Positions 15,512 through 25,013 are shown, counted from the stretch's first letter. The stretch: 64,000 bases of DNA from Tolypothrix sp. NIES-4075 (GCF_002218085.1 NZ_BDUC01000002.1:1-64000), one strand, 5' to 3'. Program-made: numbers and translations. The notes: a model not told the origin generated them from the sequence alone.

Positions 15512-16670
15512 TACCAATTTAATATGAAGCTGCATATAATAGAGAGAAGCAAACTTGATAAGTTTAAATACTCATGAGTCGCCCGTTTAAGATTGAAATC
15601 GCAGAGAGTGAAGAGGAACTAAAAAAACGCCTACAAACAGCCAGGCTGGGAAACCAGAGAGAAAAGCTACAGATGTTGTGGTGGCTCAAGAGTGGGCAGG
15701 TAAAGGAACAGCAGGAACTAGGGAAACGCTTGGGCACAGATACCTCAACTGTGACAAGATGGTTACAGAAATATCGATTGGGTGGACTTTCTAGGTTATT
15801 GGAAATTAAGAAAGCACCAGGCGCAAACCGAAAAATAAATGATGATGCGATCGCAGCACTCAAACTTGAGTTGGAAACAGGAAAAGGATTTAGTAGTTAC
15901 GGTGCAATTGTTGAATGGCTAGACAAGGAGCATGGGCTTGATATCGAGTATGGAACAGTTTATGTATGGGTTCGATATCGATGCTTGTGCAAAACTAAAA
16001 GTACCGCGTCCTCAAAGCTACAAGCAGGATGAAGAATTGATATCTGAGTTTAAAAAAAACTCGGTGTCATTCTCAATTGTTTAGAAAAGCTTCTGGCACA
16101 AGGGAAGTGCGTACGGTATATGTGTCAGGATGAAACCAGGCTTGGGTTAAAAACCTTAACAGGAAAAGTAATTACTGCTGCTGGAGTTAAGCCTACCGTT
16201 GAGGTTAAATGGCAACGGGAAAATTTTTGGATTTATGGTGCAATTGAGCCTTTGACAGGAAAACATTTCCAACATGAATATCCCAAACTCAATGGCGAAT
16301 ATTTTCAACAGTTCTTGGACTGGTTATCTTGTGCAATTAGGCGACGACTACGCAATTTTACAAATCGACCAAGCTCCCGCTCATACCAGTTCTGCGATTC
16401 GCTGGCCTGAAAATATTATTCAAGAGCTTCAACCACCTCATTCTCCCGAACTCAATCCAATCGAAAGGCTTTGGCAGTTCCTCAAAAAATCGCTCAAAAA
16501 TGAACTTTTCTCTTCTTTACAAGCTTTAAGCGATAGCGAAGCGCTGCTGCGAAGCGCAGATCGCATCCAGGAAATATTCAACCAACTTACATTTAAGCAG
16601 GTGATGTCTGTTTCCTCTTATAACTTTATTTTAGAAGCTCTTTTCTATGCAGCTTCATATTAAATTGGTA
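15512..16670 (+). mobile_element. IS630-family insertion sequence, decayed
   Basis: A 26-bp perfect terminal inverted repeat (15511-15536 and 16646-16671, starting ATACCAATTTAATATG) bounds about 1.16 kb. A TA dinucleotide at each edge (15512-15513 and 16669-16670) matches the TA target duplication of IS630/Tc1 elements. It carries one transposase broken into several frames and lies between the sugar transferase and the ABC permease genes. Confidence 0.9.
15574..16663 (+). pseudogene. IS630 transposase, frameshifted
   Basis: The parts of an IS630 DDE transposase are all present but in different frames. 15574-16032 gives the N-terminal helix-turn-helix half (QQELGKRLGTDTSTVTRWLQKYRLGG). A frameshift near 15985 moves to the frame encoding KVPRPQSYKQDEELISEF. 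A run of eight A near 16055 shifts again, to LGVILNCLEKLLAQGKCVRYMCQDETR. A third shift near 16325 leads to YAILQIDQAPAHTS and ELNPIERLWQFLKKSLKN. The DDE residues (QDE, IDQ, NPIE) remain. Programmed slippage on the A8 run could bridge one break, but not all three, so the copy is probably inactive alone. Confidence 0.85.
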
Positions 16671-16776
16671 TCACCTAAAAACTCTCTCAAACTCTGTGTA
16701 CTCTGCGTCCTCTGCGGTAGCCTGCGGCAAGCCGCTTTGCGTCTACGTTTCTTCCAATCCGCGCATTAAAAATTAT

Positions 16777-17607
16777 TTAACCTTTCACACCCGCATCAGT
16801 TTCCGTCGGTACAATATAACGTTGTAAAAACAGAAATAATATCAGCACCGGCGCAATAGAAATTACCGAACCAGCAGCTACCAACCGCCAATCTAAGGAA
16901 AACGTACCCGCTAATTTCGCGACTCCCAAAGGTAGAGTGTATAACTGTTCATCTTGGATGACAATTAAGGGCCAAATAAAGTCACTCCAAGAACCAATAA
17001 ATACGAAAATAGCCAAAGTTACCAAAGCAGGTCGAATCGCTGGCAACATAACATGCCACCACAAGCCTAACTCTGAGCAGCCATCCATTCTACCAGCTTC
17101 TTCCATCTCTTTAGGAACACTAATAAAAGCTTGCCGCAATAGAAAAATCCCAAATGCAGAAGCCAAGCTAGGAAAAATCATTCCCAAATAAGTGTTTCTC
17201 AAACCCATTTGCACTGTCAAAATGTACAGGGGAATCATCACGATTTGGAAGGGAATCATAATCGTGGAGACGATCGCCACAAAAATCCAGTCTCGTCCGG
17301 GAAAGGACAATCGAGCTATCGGGTAAGCTGAAGCCGCGCAAAACAGTACATTTAAGCCCACAGTCAGCACCGCCACCAAGGTACTGTTGAATAAGTACTG
17401 CCCAAAAGGTAGAGATTGCCAAACAGAAACAAAGTTATTCAAAGTAGGTTGATTAGGCAATAATTGCAGCGGCGTCGCAAAGATATTTTCTGTCTTGCTT
17501 TTCAACGCCGTACTCAAAAGCCACAACATAGGAAACAGCGTCATTAAGGCGATCGCTCCCAATAAACCATACATCCATAACCAATTTTTCCTTTTAATTA
17601 AAGTCAT
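16777..17607 (-). CDS. carbohydrate ABC transporter permease, MalG type
   Basis: A 276-residue inner-membrane permease with six predicted helices, of the MalG/binding-protein-dependent transport family for sugars or glycosides. The first helix is WMYGLLGAIALMTLFPMLWLLSTALK. The EAA loop that docks the ATPase is seen as EEAGRMDGCSELGLWWHVMLPAIRPAL, near residues 165-195. The C-terminal FLQRYIVPTETDAGVKG is typical. The partner permease, binding protein and ATPase are not next to it, so it is an orphan in this window and the substrate cannot be told. Tandem repeats and an IS lie just downstream. Confidence 0.9.
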   Translation of the reverse strand: MTLIKRKNWLWMYGLLGAIALMTLFPMLWLLSTALKSKTENIFATPLQLLPNQPTLNNFVSVWQSLPFGQYLFNSTLVAVLTVGLNVLFCAASAYPIARLSFPGRDWIFVAIVSTIMIPFQIVMIPLYILTVQMGLRNTYLGMIFPSLASAFGIFLLRQAFISVPKEMEEAGRMDGCSELGLWWHVMLPAIRPALVTLAIFVFIGSWSDFIWPLIVIQDEQLYTLPLGVAKLAGTFSLDWRLVAAGSVISIAPVLILFLFLQRYIVPTETDAGVKG

Positions 17608-17937
17608 TTTTCTTTCTCCACTCCATGTTTACAACTATTTCTTAATTACCATAGATTATTTGCTGCTTTTACAACGTTATATCCGGCAAATATCTATCTC
17701 CAAATCATTTTAATTGCTTGTGTTTGTCAAACGAACATAGTAATATAGTAAGTGTATTTTACTAACTACATAGCGTTGTTGTTGGTGCGTCGAGGACAAT
17801 AGTCCTCGGCGCGGAATTAAGAAAGTTGTAAATAGGGAATTTATTTATACCTTAATTTTCTTAATAAATACCATAACTACATTTATTTGTAAAAATTCCT
17901 TGTCATTGGTAACAACGCTCCAACTAACAATTAACAA
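17608..17937. other. intergenic region with small palindrome
   Basis: 330 bp between two leftward genes. The only structure is a 7-bp hairpin CGAGGAC-AATA-GTCCTCG at 17791-17808, flanked by GCG/CGC and without a T run. No gene is supported. Confidence 0.5.
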
Positions 17938-18519
17938 CTAACTTCTACAAGCAGTCAACCCCATTTCAGTGCAAACATTTTGTAACGGCTGATCCCAAGA
18001 TTCAATTGGTAGCTGTGGTAGATAGGCAAAATCAAATACAATTCCGATAGTCGGCTTTGTGGAACACTCAGGAGAATTCAGCAGGCGATCGTAATATCCA
18101 CCCCCATAACCCAAGCGATATCCTTGATAGTCGCAAGCCACACTGGGAATGATAATCAAATCCACTTCCGCAGGCTTTATAGTTGGTGCGTCGGCATGAG
18201 GTTCGATAATACCATAACCGTTTTTTTGCAGGGAATCTTCTTTTGTGTAGAGATGCCAGCAAAGCGAGTCACCAACGCAGCGTGGAAATCCCCATCTTTT
18301 AGTAATCTGGGTATCTTTCCCACCGTCAAAAGGTGCAAACAGTGGACTGAGGTCAGGTTCTTTCTTGAAACTGAAATAAGCCAGGATGGTTTTTGCTTGA
18401 GTAAACAGTAGTGAGGTAGTTATGTGAGTGCAGATGCGATCGCTACCCCGTTTCCATTCTGCCAGCGACATTGATTGACGTGTTTTGATAAGCGATCGGC
18501 GTAATTCTGCTTTTTCCAT
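17938..18519 (-). CDS. 5-formyltetrahydrofolate cyclo-ligase
   Basis: A 193-residue enzyme that converts 5-formyl-THF to 5,10-methenyl-THF with ATP, returning folate to one-carbon metabolism. The family pattern is clear: MEKAELRRSLIKTRQSMSLAEW at the start, FFSFKKEPDLSPLF-like substrate loop (AYFSFKKEPDL), DLIIIPSVACDYQGYRLGYGGGYYDRLL for the nucleotide and Mg site, and a C-terminal region with IGIVFDFAYLPQLPIESWDQPL. Length is normal. An ABC ATPase gene lies 16 bp upstream on the same strand, so they may be co-transcribed, without an obvious functional link. Confidence 0.93.
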   Translation of the reverse strand: MEKAELRRSLIKTRQSMSLAEWKRGSDRICTHITTSLLFTQAKTILAYFSFKKEPDLSPLFAPFDGGKDTQITKRWGFPRCVGDSLCWHLYTKEDSLQKNGYGIIEPHADAPTIKPAEVDLIIIPSVACDYQGYRLGYGGGYYDRLLNSPECSTKPTIGIVFDFAYLPQLPIESWDQPLQNVCTEMGLTACRS

Positions 18520-18535
18520 TTAGAGAAATTTTCTT

Positions 18536-19411
18536 TTAATCTAACTGACGTCCTGTGAGGTCTACGAAAATATCTTCTAAATTAGAAGCACGCACCATCA
18601 TCCCGGTTTTATCTTTTTGTTGATCTAGATAAACATTAGCTTCTGACAAAGTCGGGAAAAACAGATATTCAGTACGATCGCCAACTTGCTTCATCACCAA
18701 ACCTTGACCATGAGTCGAGCGCAACTGTTGTAGGGTTCCCAAAGAAATCAGCTTTCCGCCATCCATAATACCAATGCGTCCTGGCTTCTGGGCACCAAAA
18801 GCATCACACAAATATTCGACCTCATCCATATAATGGGTCGTTAGTAGCATCGTCATTCCTTGCTTATTCAAATCTCGAATAATTTCCCAAAGGCGTCGTC
18901 TTGTTTGCGGGTCAAGTCCTACCGTCGGTTCATCTAAAAACAGAATTTGCGGTTGATGCAACAAAGCTCTCGCTATCTGTAACCGTCGCTTCATCCCCCC
19001 AGACAAAGTTTTTACTAAACCATTGCGTCTGTCTGCTAGCTCTACATAATCTAGCCATTGATTAATTAATCGCTGTCGCTGTGGATTGGCAATGTGATGC
19101 AGCCTTCCCTGCAACTCCATATTTTCCCATACTGTTAAATCTGCATCTACACTCACTTGTTGCAAAACTACACCAATGCTTTGCTTTGCCAATATCGGTT
19201 GTTTTACCACATCATATCCAGATACTTCAATCTGCCCTTGGGATGGTTTCGTTAACGTAGTTAGCATCCGAATTGTCGTAGATTTACCTGCACCATTGGG
19301 ACCAAGTAGACTAAATATTTCACCTGCTTCAATTGTGAATGAAAGATCGTTCACCACAGGGACATTGTTATATAGCTTGTAGACGTTTTCTAGGTAGACA
19401 GCAGCAGTCAT
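18536..19411 (-). CDS. ABC transporter ATPase, DrrA/ABC-2 type
   Basis: A 291-residue ATPase of the daunorubicin-resistance (DrrA) exporter group. Walker A is LLGPNGAGKSTTIRML (residues about 35-50), the signature is LSGGMKRRLQIARALL, and Walker B is QILFLDEPTVGLDP, followed by the H-loop LLTTHYMDEVEYLCD. A C-terminal extension with MKQVGDRTEYLFFPTLSEA and NLEDIFVDLTGRQL is typical of this group. The ABC-2 permease normally encoded beside it is absent from this window. Substrate unknown; ABC-2 exporters move drugs, lipids or polysaccharides. Confidence 0.9.
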   Translation of the reverse strand: MTAAVYLENVYKLYNNVPVVNDLSFTIEAGEIFSLLGPNGAGKSTTIRMLTTLTKPSQGQIEVSGYDVVKQPILAKQSIGVVLQQVSVDADLTVWENMELQGRLHHIANPQRQRLINQWLDYVELADRRNGLVKTLSGGMKRRLQIARALLHQPQILFLDEPTVGLDPQTRRRLWEIIRDLNKQGMTMLLTTHYMDEVEYLCDAFGAQKPGRIGIMDGGKLISLGTLQQLRSTHGQGLVMKQVGDRTEYLFFPTLSEANVYLDQQKDKTGMMVRASNLEDIFVDLTGRQLD

Positions 19412-19507
19412 GGATACTTTGCATATGATTGTGAATTCATCCTTAAACTAGCATTCCTGCCGCCAGGACACTTACTTCAAAAGGAGAATTTTTAGCGATG
19501 AAAACGG

Positions 19508-19612
19508 GAATTGGGTAATGGGGGAATGGGTAATGGGGAATAAAAATAATTACCAATGCCCTATTACCAATTATCAATTACCAATTACCCATGCCCAATT
19601 CCCAATCCCCTA
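19508..19612. repeat. GGGTAAT / TTACCCA-type tandem repeats
   Basis: Degenerate heptamers (GGGAATG, GGGTAAT) are followed by their inverted complement (ATTACCAATT, CCCATGCCCAATTCCC). The two halves could fold back on each other. The right half abuts the stop of the peptidoglycan-binding protein. Confidence 0.85.
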
Positions 19613-20506
19613 TGCTGGAAATGCCTTGACTAATTCATCGCCAGCAATAACTGTGGTGTAGAAAACATAGTTATGATTAGCTACATAACGGCGATCGCCT
19701 TTTATTATCGCCATGAATTCGCGGTGTCCTTCACGTCTACGTCCCACTAAACAACCTGCACTAGCATTTTTAATATCATTCACCGGCGCATCATAACCCC
19801 AGTGTTGATCGACCGCGAAAAGACCTGTGTCAAGTTTGTCACCAGTTCGTTTAAAATCTTCGTTGAAATCACGGCAAACAGTGATATCGTCTACTTGGAT
19901 TAATGCTTCGTGGTCTTTGTGTATTCCCACAGACCAAGCTTTATATTGCCCAAATTGAATTCTCGCCGCTCCTAGAGGATTCATTGGCTGGAAGGTATAA
20001 TGGCTACCTGGTTCGGTAGTAGCTTGCCAGTGGTTGACAATTTTAGGAACACCATCTACAACTTCAATGACTATCCGTCGATCGTTAAATTCATTCGGTG
20101 CATCATCATTGAGGCTGCCGTCTTCATTCATGCCCTCAACGTAAACAATATTATATTCTTTCGGTTCGGTGAATATAACATAGTTTTTAGATTGCATATA
20201 TTTAACAATCCGGCTTGCAAGGTCATTACCTAGTTTTAAGGGAGTTTTAGGTAGCGATCCAGGTTTGGTTTCAATCAGTGCTTTAGCTGTGACTTTTCCT
20301 AAAGATTCAGTTTCTCCTGTCTTTTTTAAGTCTTGAAATTTTTTGAGTGCTGCTGTTGAAAGCGGTCCAAACTTGCCATCAGCAGGAGGTTCCAACAGAC
20401 CCAAGCCAATTAATTGTATCTGAACTTGATGAGCCAAGTCTGAATCTTGAGCGATCGCCTCAAAGCCATACTTCTCATCTGTTCCCAAAAAGTCTTGTAA
20501 TTTCAT
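19610..20506 (-). CDS. peptidoglycan-binding protein with L,D-transpeptidase-like motif
   Basis: A 298-residue protein without a clear signal peptide. Residues about 20-80 form a PG_binding_1 domain (VQIQLIGLGLLEPPADGKFGPLSTAALKKFQ). The C-terminal half ends in DTGLFAVDQHWGYDAPVNDIKNASAGCLVGRRREGHREF; the S-A-G-C-L-V segment (Cys252) resembles the SHGC nucleophile motif of YkuD L,D-transpeptidases, with a nearby Trp-Gly and an Arg. A catalytic role is therefore possible but uncertain. It points away from a lysozyme-family gene across a 640-bp gap. No phage structural genes are near. It could be a wall-remodelling enzyme or a domesticated lysis protein. Confidence 0.7.
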   Translation of the reverse strand: MKLQDFLGTDEKYGFEAIAQDSDLAHQVQIQLIGLGLLEPPADGKFGPLSTAALKKFQDLKKTGETESLGKVTAKALIETKPGSLPKTPLKLGNDLASRIVKYMQSKNYVIFTEPKEYNIVYVEGMNEDGSLNDDAPNEFNDRRIVIEVVDGVPKIVNHWQATTEPGSHYTFQPMNPLGAARIQFGQYKAWSVGIHKDHEALIQVDDITVCRDFNEDFKRTGDKLDTGLFAVDQHWGYDAPVNDIKNASAGCLVGRRREGHREFMAIIKGDRRYVANHNYVFYTTVIAGDELVKAFPA

Positions 20507-21147
20507 ATTGCCCCTTCAACTCTTATTTATCGCATCTGTTGAGTAATAGGTGCAAAGCTCAATAAGTTATGCACTCACTCAGTTTGTTTTGTAAAATTTT
20601 TAAGTGATGATGATTAGTTGTTATCCAAAAACCAGAGTTTTTATTGTCTGTACGTTGGTTTCAGAACCTGTTTAATAAGGCTTCTCTTGGAAAATATACC
20701 CTTGGGTAGATAATTTAGTCCAAATTATTACTTTTTATTACTTATAATATTTAGTGTAAAAAAATACATTGGTTTAGAAAAAACATTTAAATAAAGTTAA
20801 ATGGCATACGTAAAATTCCTTAAGTATTGTGAAATTGGCGAAATAAATTGCCAGTATGAGCGCTGTTTTATAAAGGCAGTGGCAGCAAAAACCAAAGCTT
20901 TACAGATTTAGGAATATTGCTGTAAAAAAAGTTAATTATTTGTATAAATAACATCTAATCTAAGTAACTTATTAGCTGACGTTTTTTCATGTCATGAACG
21001 ATATTTCCTGACAAATAGGTAATTTCTACGCAATCAGCCTAAAAATCAGAAAAGGTTAATTTTTTGTATAAAAAAATCAATTTTTCCATAAATGAGCTAA
21101 TTTCATAACACAGAGAAAAGTCTGTGTTCTCATTTGAGGGAAGAAAA
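20507..21147. other. divergent intergenic region
   Basis: About 640 bp of AT-rich DNA between the peptidoglycan-binding gene and the lysozyme-family gene. It should contain both promoters. No gene, long repeat or strong hairpin was seen. Confidence 0.5.
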
Positions 21148-21765
21148 ATGACAGAAGCATTAATTCGTCTTCGCGATCTCAAACCGGAATATCAGAAGCT
21201 TTGGCAAAGCTGTCAAATCAAATCTGACCAATTAGATACTACTAAGCAGATAGTTGCGAAAATTAGGGCAAATCGCGATCGCTACCTCGCTGTGCAACAA
21301 AAAATTAATGTCCCTTGGTACTTTATTGCGGTTATCCACAATATGGAATCGAACCTTAGCTTCAGCAAACATCTGCACAACGGTGATTCCCTAAAAAAAC
21401 GTACCGTAAATGTCCCAGCCGGTAGACCAGTCCCCGATCCTGTTAATGGTTGGGACGTAGGCTACACATGGGAAGAAAGTGCTATAGATGCTTTGACAAA
21501 AGGAGGCAAAGATTTAGACAAAGTAAAAGATTGGAGTCTACCAGCACAGCTTTGGCAAATTGAGCAATACAACGGTTTTGGTTATAGGCAAAACCATCCA
21601 GATGTTCTCACCCCTTATCTGTGGTCGGGCACAAACCACTATACCAAAGGTAAGTACACCTCTGACGGAAAATGGAATCCTAACGCCGTTTCTGAACAAA
21701 TCGGTGTGGCTGCTTTATTAAAAATTTTGATGCAAGAAGAAAATCTTACCATTCTCATGGCATAA
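21148..21765 (+). CDS. lysozyme-family (endolysin-like) protein
   Basis: A 205-residue protein resembling the COG5526 lysozyme family. The conserved start NVPWYFIAVIHNMESNLSFSKHLHNGDSL (catalytic-type Glu67 in HNMES) is followed by VNVPAGRPVPDPVNGWDVGYTWEESAIDAL and LWQIEQYNGFGYR, the usual fold of these muramidases. The start is set at the ATG after GAGGGAAG; an in-frame GTG eight codons upstream has no ribosome site. There is no signal peptide, so it would need holin-type or other export to reach the wall. It is divergent from the peptidoglycan-binding gene. Origin from a phage endolysin is plausible. Confidence 0.8.
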   Translation: MTEALIRLRDLKPEYQKLWQSCQIKSDQLDTTKQIVAKIRANRDRYLAVQQKINVPWYFIAVIHNMESNLSFSKHLHNGDSLKKRTVNVPAGRPVPDPVNGWDVGYTWEESAIDALTKGGKDLDKVKDWSLPAQLWQIEQYNGFGYRQNHPDVLTPYLWSGTNHYTKGKYTSDGKWNPNAVSEQIGVAALLKILMQEENLTILMA

Positions 21766-22085
21766 GGGAAAAAGGGAAAGGGGAAAGGGGAAAACTTTTA
21801 TTCCTTTCCCCATTACCCATTACCCCAAAGAGTTAGAGTCGGCACGTTCAAAGTAGCGTCTTTGACAGGAGAGGGAAACCCAAAGCGCAGCGCTGGACTC
21901 ACCATTCTCCCTTCGGGTTCGCCAGTCCCCCATCGTGACGGAAACCGCGCCCGTCGGGGGCTGGACTCACCATTACCCATTCCCCATTCCCTGATTTAGA
22001 ATGTTAAATAATCATGTGATTTAGGTAACAACTTTTTCCGAAATTTATTTAATTTTAATGCTGGCACTGATATAAGATAATTGTA
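21766..22085. repeat. repeat-rich gap before sphR
   Basis: It contains GGGAAAA and CCCATTA heptamers (21768-21825 and 21970-21995) plus two copies of a segment containing GGACTCACCATT (about 21894 and 21963). No gene is supported. Confidence 0.7.
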
Positions 22086-22121
22086 TTGATACAGGCACAA
22101 GCCCCAAACTTTGTGATCCCG

Positions 22122-22874
22122 ATGTATACAAGTGAGTTGACTAAGTATCCTCCAAGAACAGAGATTGCAAACACAAGCCGCATTCTCGTGGTTGAAGATG
22201 AAGAACTAATTCGGGAAATGTTGGTTGTCGCTTTGGAGGAGGAGGGTTACGGGGTGGTAACTGCCTCAGATGGACGAACGGCTCTAGAATATCTGAAAAA
22301 TTTTGAACCCAACTCAGCAGAGGTTGTTTTTGACTTAGTTATCCTTGATTTGATGCTACCTCAAATCAATGGACTGGATATTTGCCGCTTGCTGCGTCAT
22401 CAAGGAAATCCAGTACCAATTTTGATGCTGAGTGCTAAAGGTAGTGAAACTGACCGCGTTTTAGGTTTAGAAGTCGGGGCAGATGATTATCTGACTAAAC
22501 CTTTTAGTATGCGGGAGTTAGTCGCTCGTTGTCGAGCTTTACTTCGGCGTCAACGCTTAAGCACTTTGCCCGTAGTGCCAGTTTTACATTATAAGGAAGT
22601 GACATTAAATCCCCAAGAGTGTCGCGTCATGGTTCGCGGTCAAGAAGTGAATTTATCGCCTAAAGAGTTTCGCCTTTTAGAATTGTTCATGAGTTATGCT
22701 CGTCGGGTATGGTCGCGAGAACAATTGCTAGATCAAGTTTGGGGTCCGGATTTTGTCGGGGATAGTAAAACTGTAGACGTTCACATCCGCTGGTTACGCG
22801 AAAAATTAGAGCTTGATCCTAGCCGTCCAGAATATATCGTGACTGTGAGAGGTTTTGGCTATCGATTTGGATAA
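22122..22874 (+). CDS. sphR: phosphate response regulator (PhoB/SphR type)
   Basis: An OmpR/PhoB response regulator. The receiver domain starts SRILVVEDEELIREML and has the phosphoacceptor Asp in VILDLMLP (Asp76 from this start) and Lys in YLTKPFSMREL. The C-terminal winged helix is complete (LSPKEFRLLELFM, SKTVDVHIRWLREKLE, TVRGFGYRFG). The assignment to SphR rests on its neighbours: a PhoR-like kinase, phoU and phoX follow. The start is uncertain: TTG at 22086 gives 12 more residues, but neither start has a clear Shine-Dalgarno sequence, and ATG is preferred. It controls phosphate-starvation genes when phosphorylated by SphS. Confidence 0.88.
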   Translation: MYTSELTKYPPRTEIANTSRILVVEDEELIREMLVVALEEEGYGVVTASDGRTALEYLKNFEPNSAEVVFDLVILDLMLPQINGLDICRLLRHQGNPVPILMLSAKGSETDRVLGLEVGADDYLTKPFSMRELVARCRALLRRQRLSTLPVVPVLHYKEVTLNPQECRVMVRGQEVNLSPKEFRLLELFMSYARRVWSREQLLDQVWGPDFVGDSKTVDVHIRWLREKLELDPSRPEYIVTVRGFGYRFG

Positions 22875-22928
22875 TTGATGACGATAGTTGTTAGTTTTTA
22901 GTTGTCATCAAGTAACTAAAAACTGGCG

Positions 22929-24260
22929 ATGCTGGTATTGGTTTTTTTTCTGGGTTTAGCCATAGGCATTGGGTTTTGGATTTGGCAACAAATTCAACTA
23001 AATCGCTATTTGGGACGAGTCCTGCGACCTTTTGCCCCCCACTCTTCTAAGGTAATGCTACCGTTGATTCCTCGATTGCGGGATGAAATTGCCAATTTTG
23101 AGCAGCATCAGCAAGATTTACAGCAGTCGCTGCAAACTTATGAAAAAGTGCTGGATTTTGCACCGGTGGGATATTTGCAAGTTGATGAAGAAAATCAACT
23201 GCTGTGGTGCAATCAGCAGGCAAGAGAGATATTGTATTTGCAAAGGTGGCAACCAGGACAGGTGCGCTTGTTGCTAGAACTGGTAAGATCCTATGAACTG
23301 GATCGGTTAATTGAGCAAACGCGCGATCGCTCTTCTTCCCAAATCAAAGAATGGGTGTTTCATCCCTCTTATGAAAACGCCGCAGCTATGTTACAATTAA
23401 AGCCTTTAGCTTTGCGAGCATCCAGCTTGCCCTTACCCAATGGACAAGTAGGGGTATTTCTGGAAAATCGCCAACCACTGCTAGATATGAACGCAGCACG
23501 CGATCGCGCTTTTTCCGATCTGGCACACGAACTGAAAACTCCCCTAACTTCGATTCGTCTGGTCGTAGAAACATTACAAAACCGCTTAGAATCACCTTTG
23601 AATCGTTGGGTTGACCGCTTAATGCAAGAAGTTGACCGATTAATTAACTTAGTGCATACCTGGTTAGAACTTACCCAAATAGAAAATAATCCAGGAATTG
23701 AACTACATCCAGAGGTAGTAGAAGTGCGATCGCTAATTGCCTCTGTCTGGGCAACACTAGAACCGATAGCACAGCAACAACAACTAACTCTTGACTCTTC
23801 AGGACGCGAAAAGCTGTGGATAAAAGCAGATAAATCGCGGATTTACCAAGTATTTCTCAATTTGCTCGATAACAGCATCAAATACAGTCCCCCAGGTACA
23901 AAAATTTACGTTGAGGCGAAAATCATCCCCATAAATAATAATTATGGTGAGAATTCTTCTCCGCAATGTCTGGAAATCAATATAATAGATTCCGGATTCG
24001 GTTTTTCGGCAAGCGATTTGCCTTATGTTTTTGAGCGATTTTACCGGGGAGATACAGCCAGAACTCGGAACGAACAATCACCTATAAACTCAAAAACGGG
24101 AATTGTTGGAACTGGTTTAGGTTTGGCGATCGTTAAACAAATCATCCAGGCACACGGAGGTTCGATTAAAGCCATGAATCATCCCCAAACAAAAGGCGCA
24201 TGGCTGCAAATTGTATTTCCAGAAGTAGTGGCAAACTCCCAAAGCCAAGACTATAGTTAA
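22929..24260 (+). CDS. sphS: phosphate sensor histidine kinase (PhoR/SphS type)
   Basis: A 443-residue membrane-anchored histidine kinase. One N-terminal hydrophobic helix (MLVLVFFLGLAIGIGFWIW) is followed by a PAS-like domain (LDFAPVGYLQVDEENQLLWCNQQAREIL). The H box FSDLAHELKTPLTSIRL has the phosphorylated His200. The N box NLLDNSIKYSPPG, F box VFERFYRGD and G2 box GTGLGLAIVKQIIQAHGG are intact. The small N-terminal region without a large periplasmic domain is typical of PhoR/SphS sensors, which read phosphate state through the Pst transporter and PhoU. It lies 54 bp after sphR and 15 bp before phoU. Confidence 0.9.
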   Translation: MLVLVFFLGLAIGIGFWIWQQIQLNRYLGRVLRPFAPHSSKVMLPLIPRLRDEIANFEQHQQDLQQSLQTYEKVLDFAPVGYLQVDEENQLLWCNQQAREILYLQRWQPGQVRLLLELVRSYELDRLIEQTRDRSSSQIKEWVFHPSYENAAAMLQLKPLALRASSLPLPNGQVGVFLENRQPLLDMNAARDRAFSDLAHELKTPLTSIRLVVETLQNRLESPLNRWVDRLMQEVDRLINLVHTWLELTQIENNPGIELHPEVVEVRSLIASVWATLEPIAQQQQLTLDSSGREKLWIKADKSRIYQVFLNLLDNSIKYSPPGTKIYVEAKIIPINNNYGENSSPQCLEINIIDSGFGFSASDLPYVFERFYRGDTARTRNEQSPINSKTGIVGTGLGLAIVKQIIQAHGGSIKAMNHPQTKGAWLQIVFPEVVANSQSQDYS

Positions 24261-24275
24261 ACAATATCTTCATGT

Positions 24276-24959
24276 TTGAGACGAAAAATGACCAAAGCAG
24301 TCCTTGATAGTCCCAATCCTGAAAGACCCCAGCTAGCACGCGCTATGAGACGTTTAGAACGGGATGTATTACGTATGGGTGCTTTGGTCGAACAATCATT
24401 TCGCCTCAGTCACCAAGCTTTAATCGCCCGTAACTTAACCGCAGCTGAGGAACTTCCCCGATTAGATAAAAAAATTGACCGCTTTTATAAACAAATAGAA
24501 TTAGACTGTACGGCAATCATGACGCTGCAAGCACCTACAGCTCAAGATTTGCGTTCCTTGAGTGCTATTATGCAGTTGGTGCGCGACCTAGAACGCATCG
24601 GCGATTATGCTAAAGATTTAGCTGAAATTGCCGTGAAAATCTTTCCTTATCCGCCTCATCATACTTTACCAGAAATTGCCCTCATGTTTCACCACGCCCA
24701 GGCAATGCTAGCTACTAGTTTGGTGGCTTTGGCAGATTTGGATGAAGTCAGTGGACGCAGTATCAAACGTTTAGATGATGCTGTAGATAATGCCTACGAT
24801 CGCGTTTATCAAACTTTAGCTTACCAACGAGATGTCCCAGGTGTAGTTGAACCAATTGTCTTGCTAGCTTTAGCAATTCGCTGTCTCGAACGTATGGCAG
24901 ATCACGCCACTAACATCGGTCAACGAGTAGCATACATCGTTACCGGTCAACGCGGTTAA
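24276..24959 (+). CDS. phoU: phosphate signalling protein PhoU
   Basis: A 227-residue all-helical PhoU protein, the negative modulator that links the Pst phosphate transporter to the SphS kinase. Two three-helix repeats are visible, with the metal-binding ExxxD patterns (LPRLDKKIDRFYKQIELDC and RSIKRLDDAVDNAYDRVY) and the conserved LVRDLERIGDYAKDLAEIA and CLERMADHATNIGQRV. The frame opens at 24276 (GTTTGAGACGAAAAATG region), and the Met at 24288-24290 (MTKAVLDSP) is an equally good start. Third gene of the sphR-sphS-phoU operon; spacing of 15 bp supports co-transcription. Confidence 0.93.
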   Translation: MRRKMTKAVLDSPNPERPQLARAMRRLERDVLRMGALVEQSFRLSHQALIARNLTAAEELPRLDKKIDRFYKQIELDCTAIMTLQAPTAQDLRSLSAIMQLVRDLERIGDYAKDLAEIAVKIFPYPPHHTLPEIALMFHHAQAMLATSLVALADLDEVSGRSIKRLDDAVDNAYDRVYQTLAYQRDVPGVVEPIVLLALAIRCLERMADHATNIGQRVAYIVTGQRG

Positions 24960-25013
24960 TTGCGGCATTGGGAATTGGTAATTGCGAATTGGGAAAAAGG
25001 TAATTATTTTTCT

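Noticed and set aside
16777..19411. One transporter made of the ABC permease (16777) and the ABC ATPase (18536)
   Set aside because: The permease is of the sugar-importer type, the ATPase of the ABC-2 exporter type; they do not belong together.
19610..21765. Prophage remnant around the endolysin-like gene
   Set aside because: No integrase, capsid, tail, terminase or att-like repeats were seen near it; only the wall-active genes are present.
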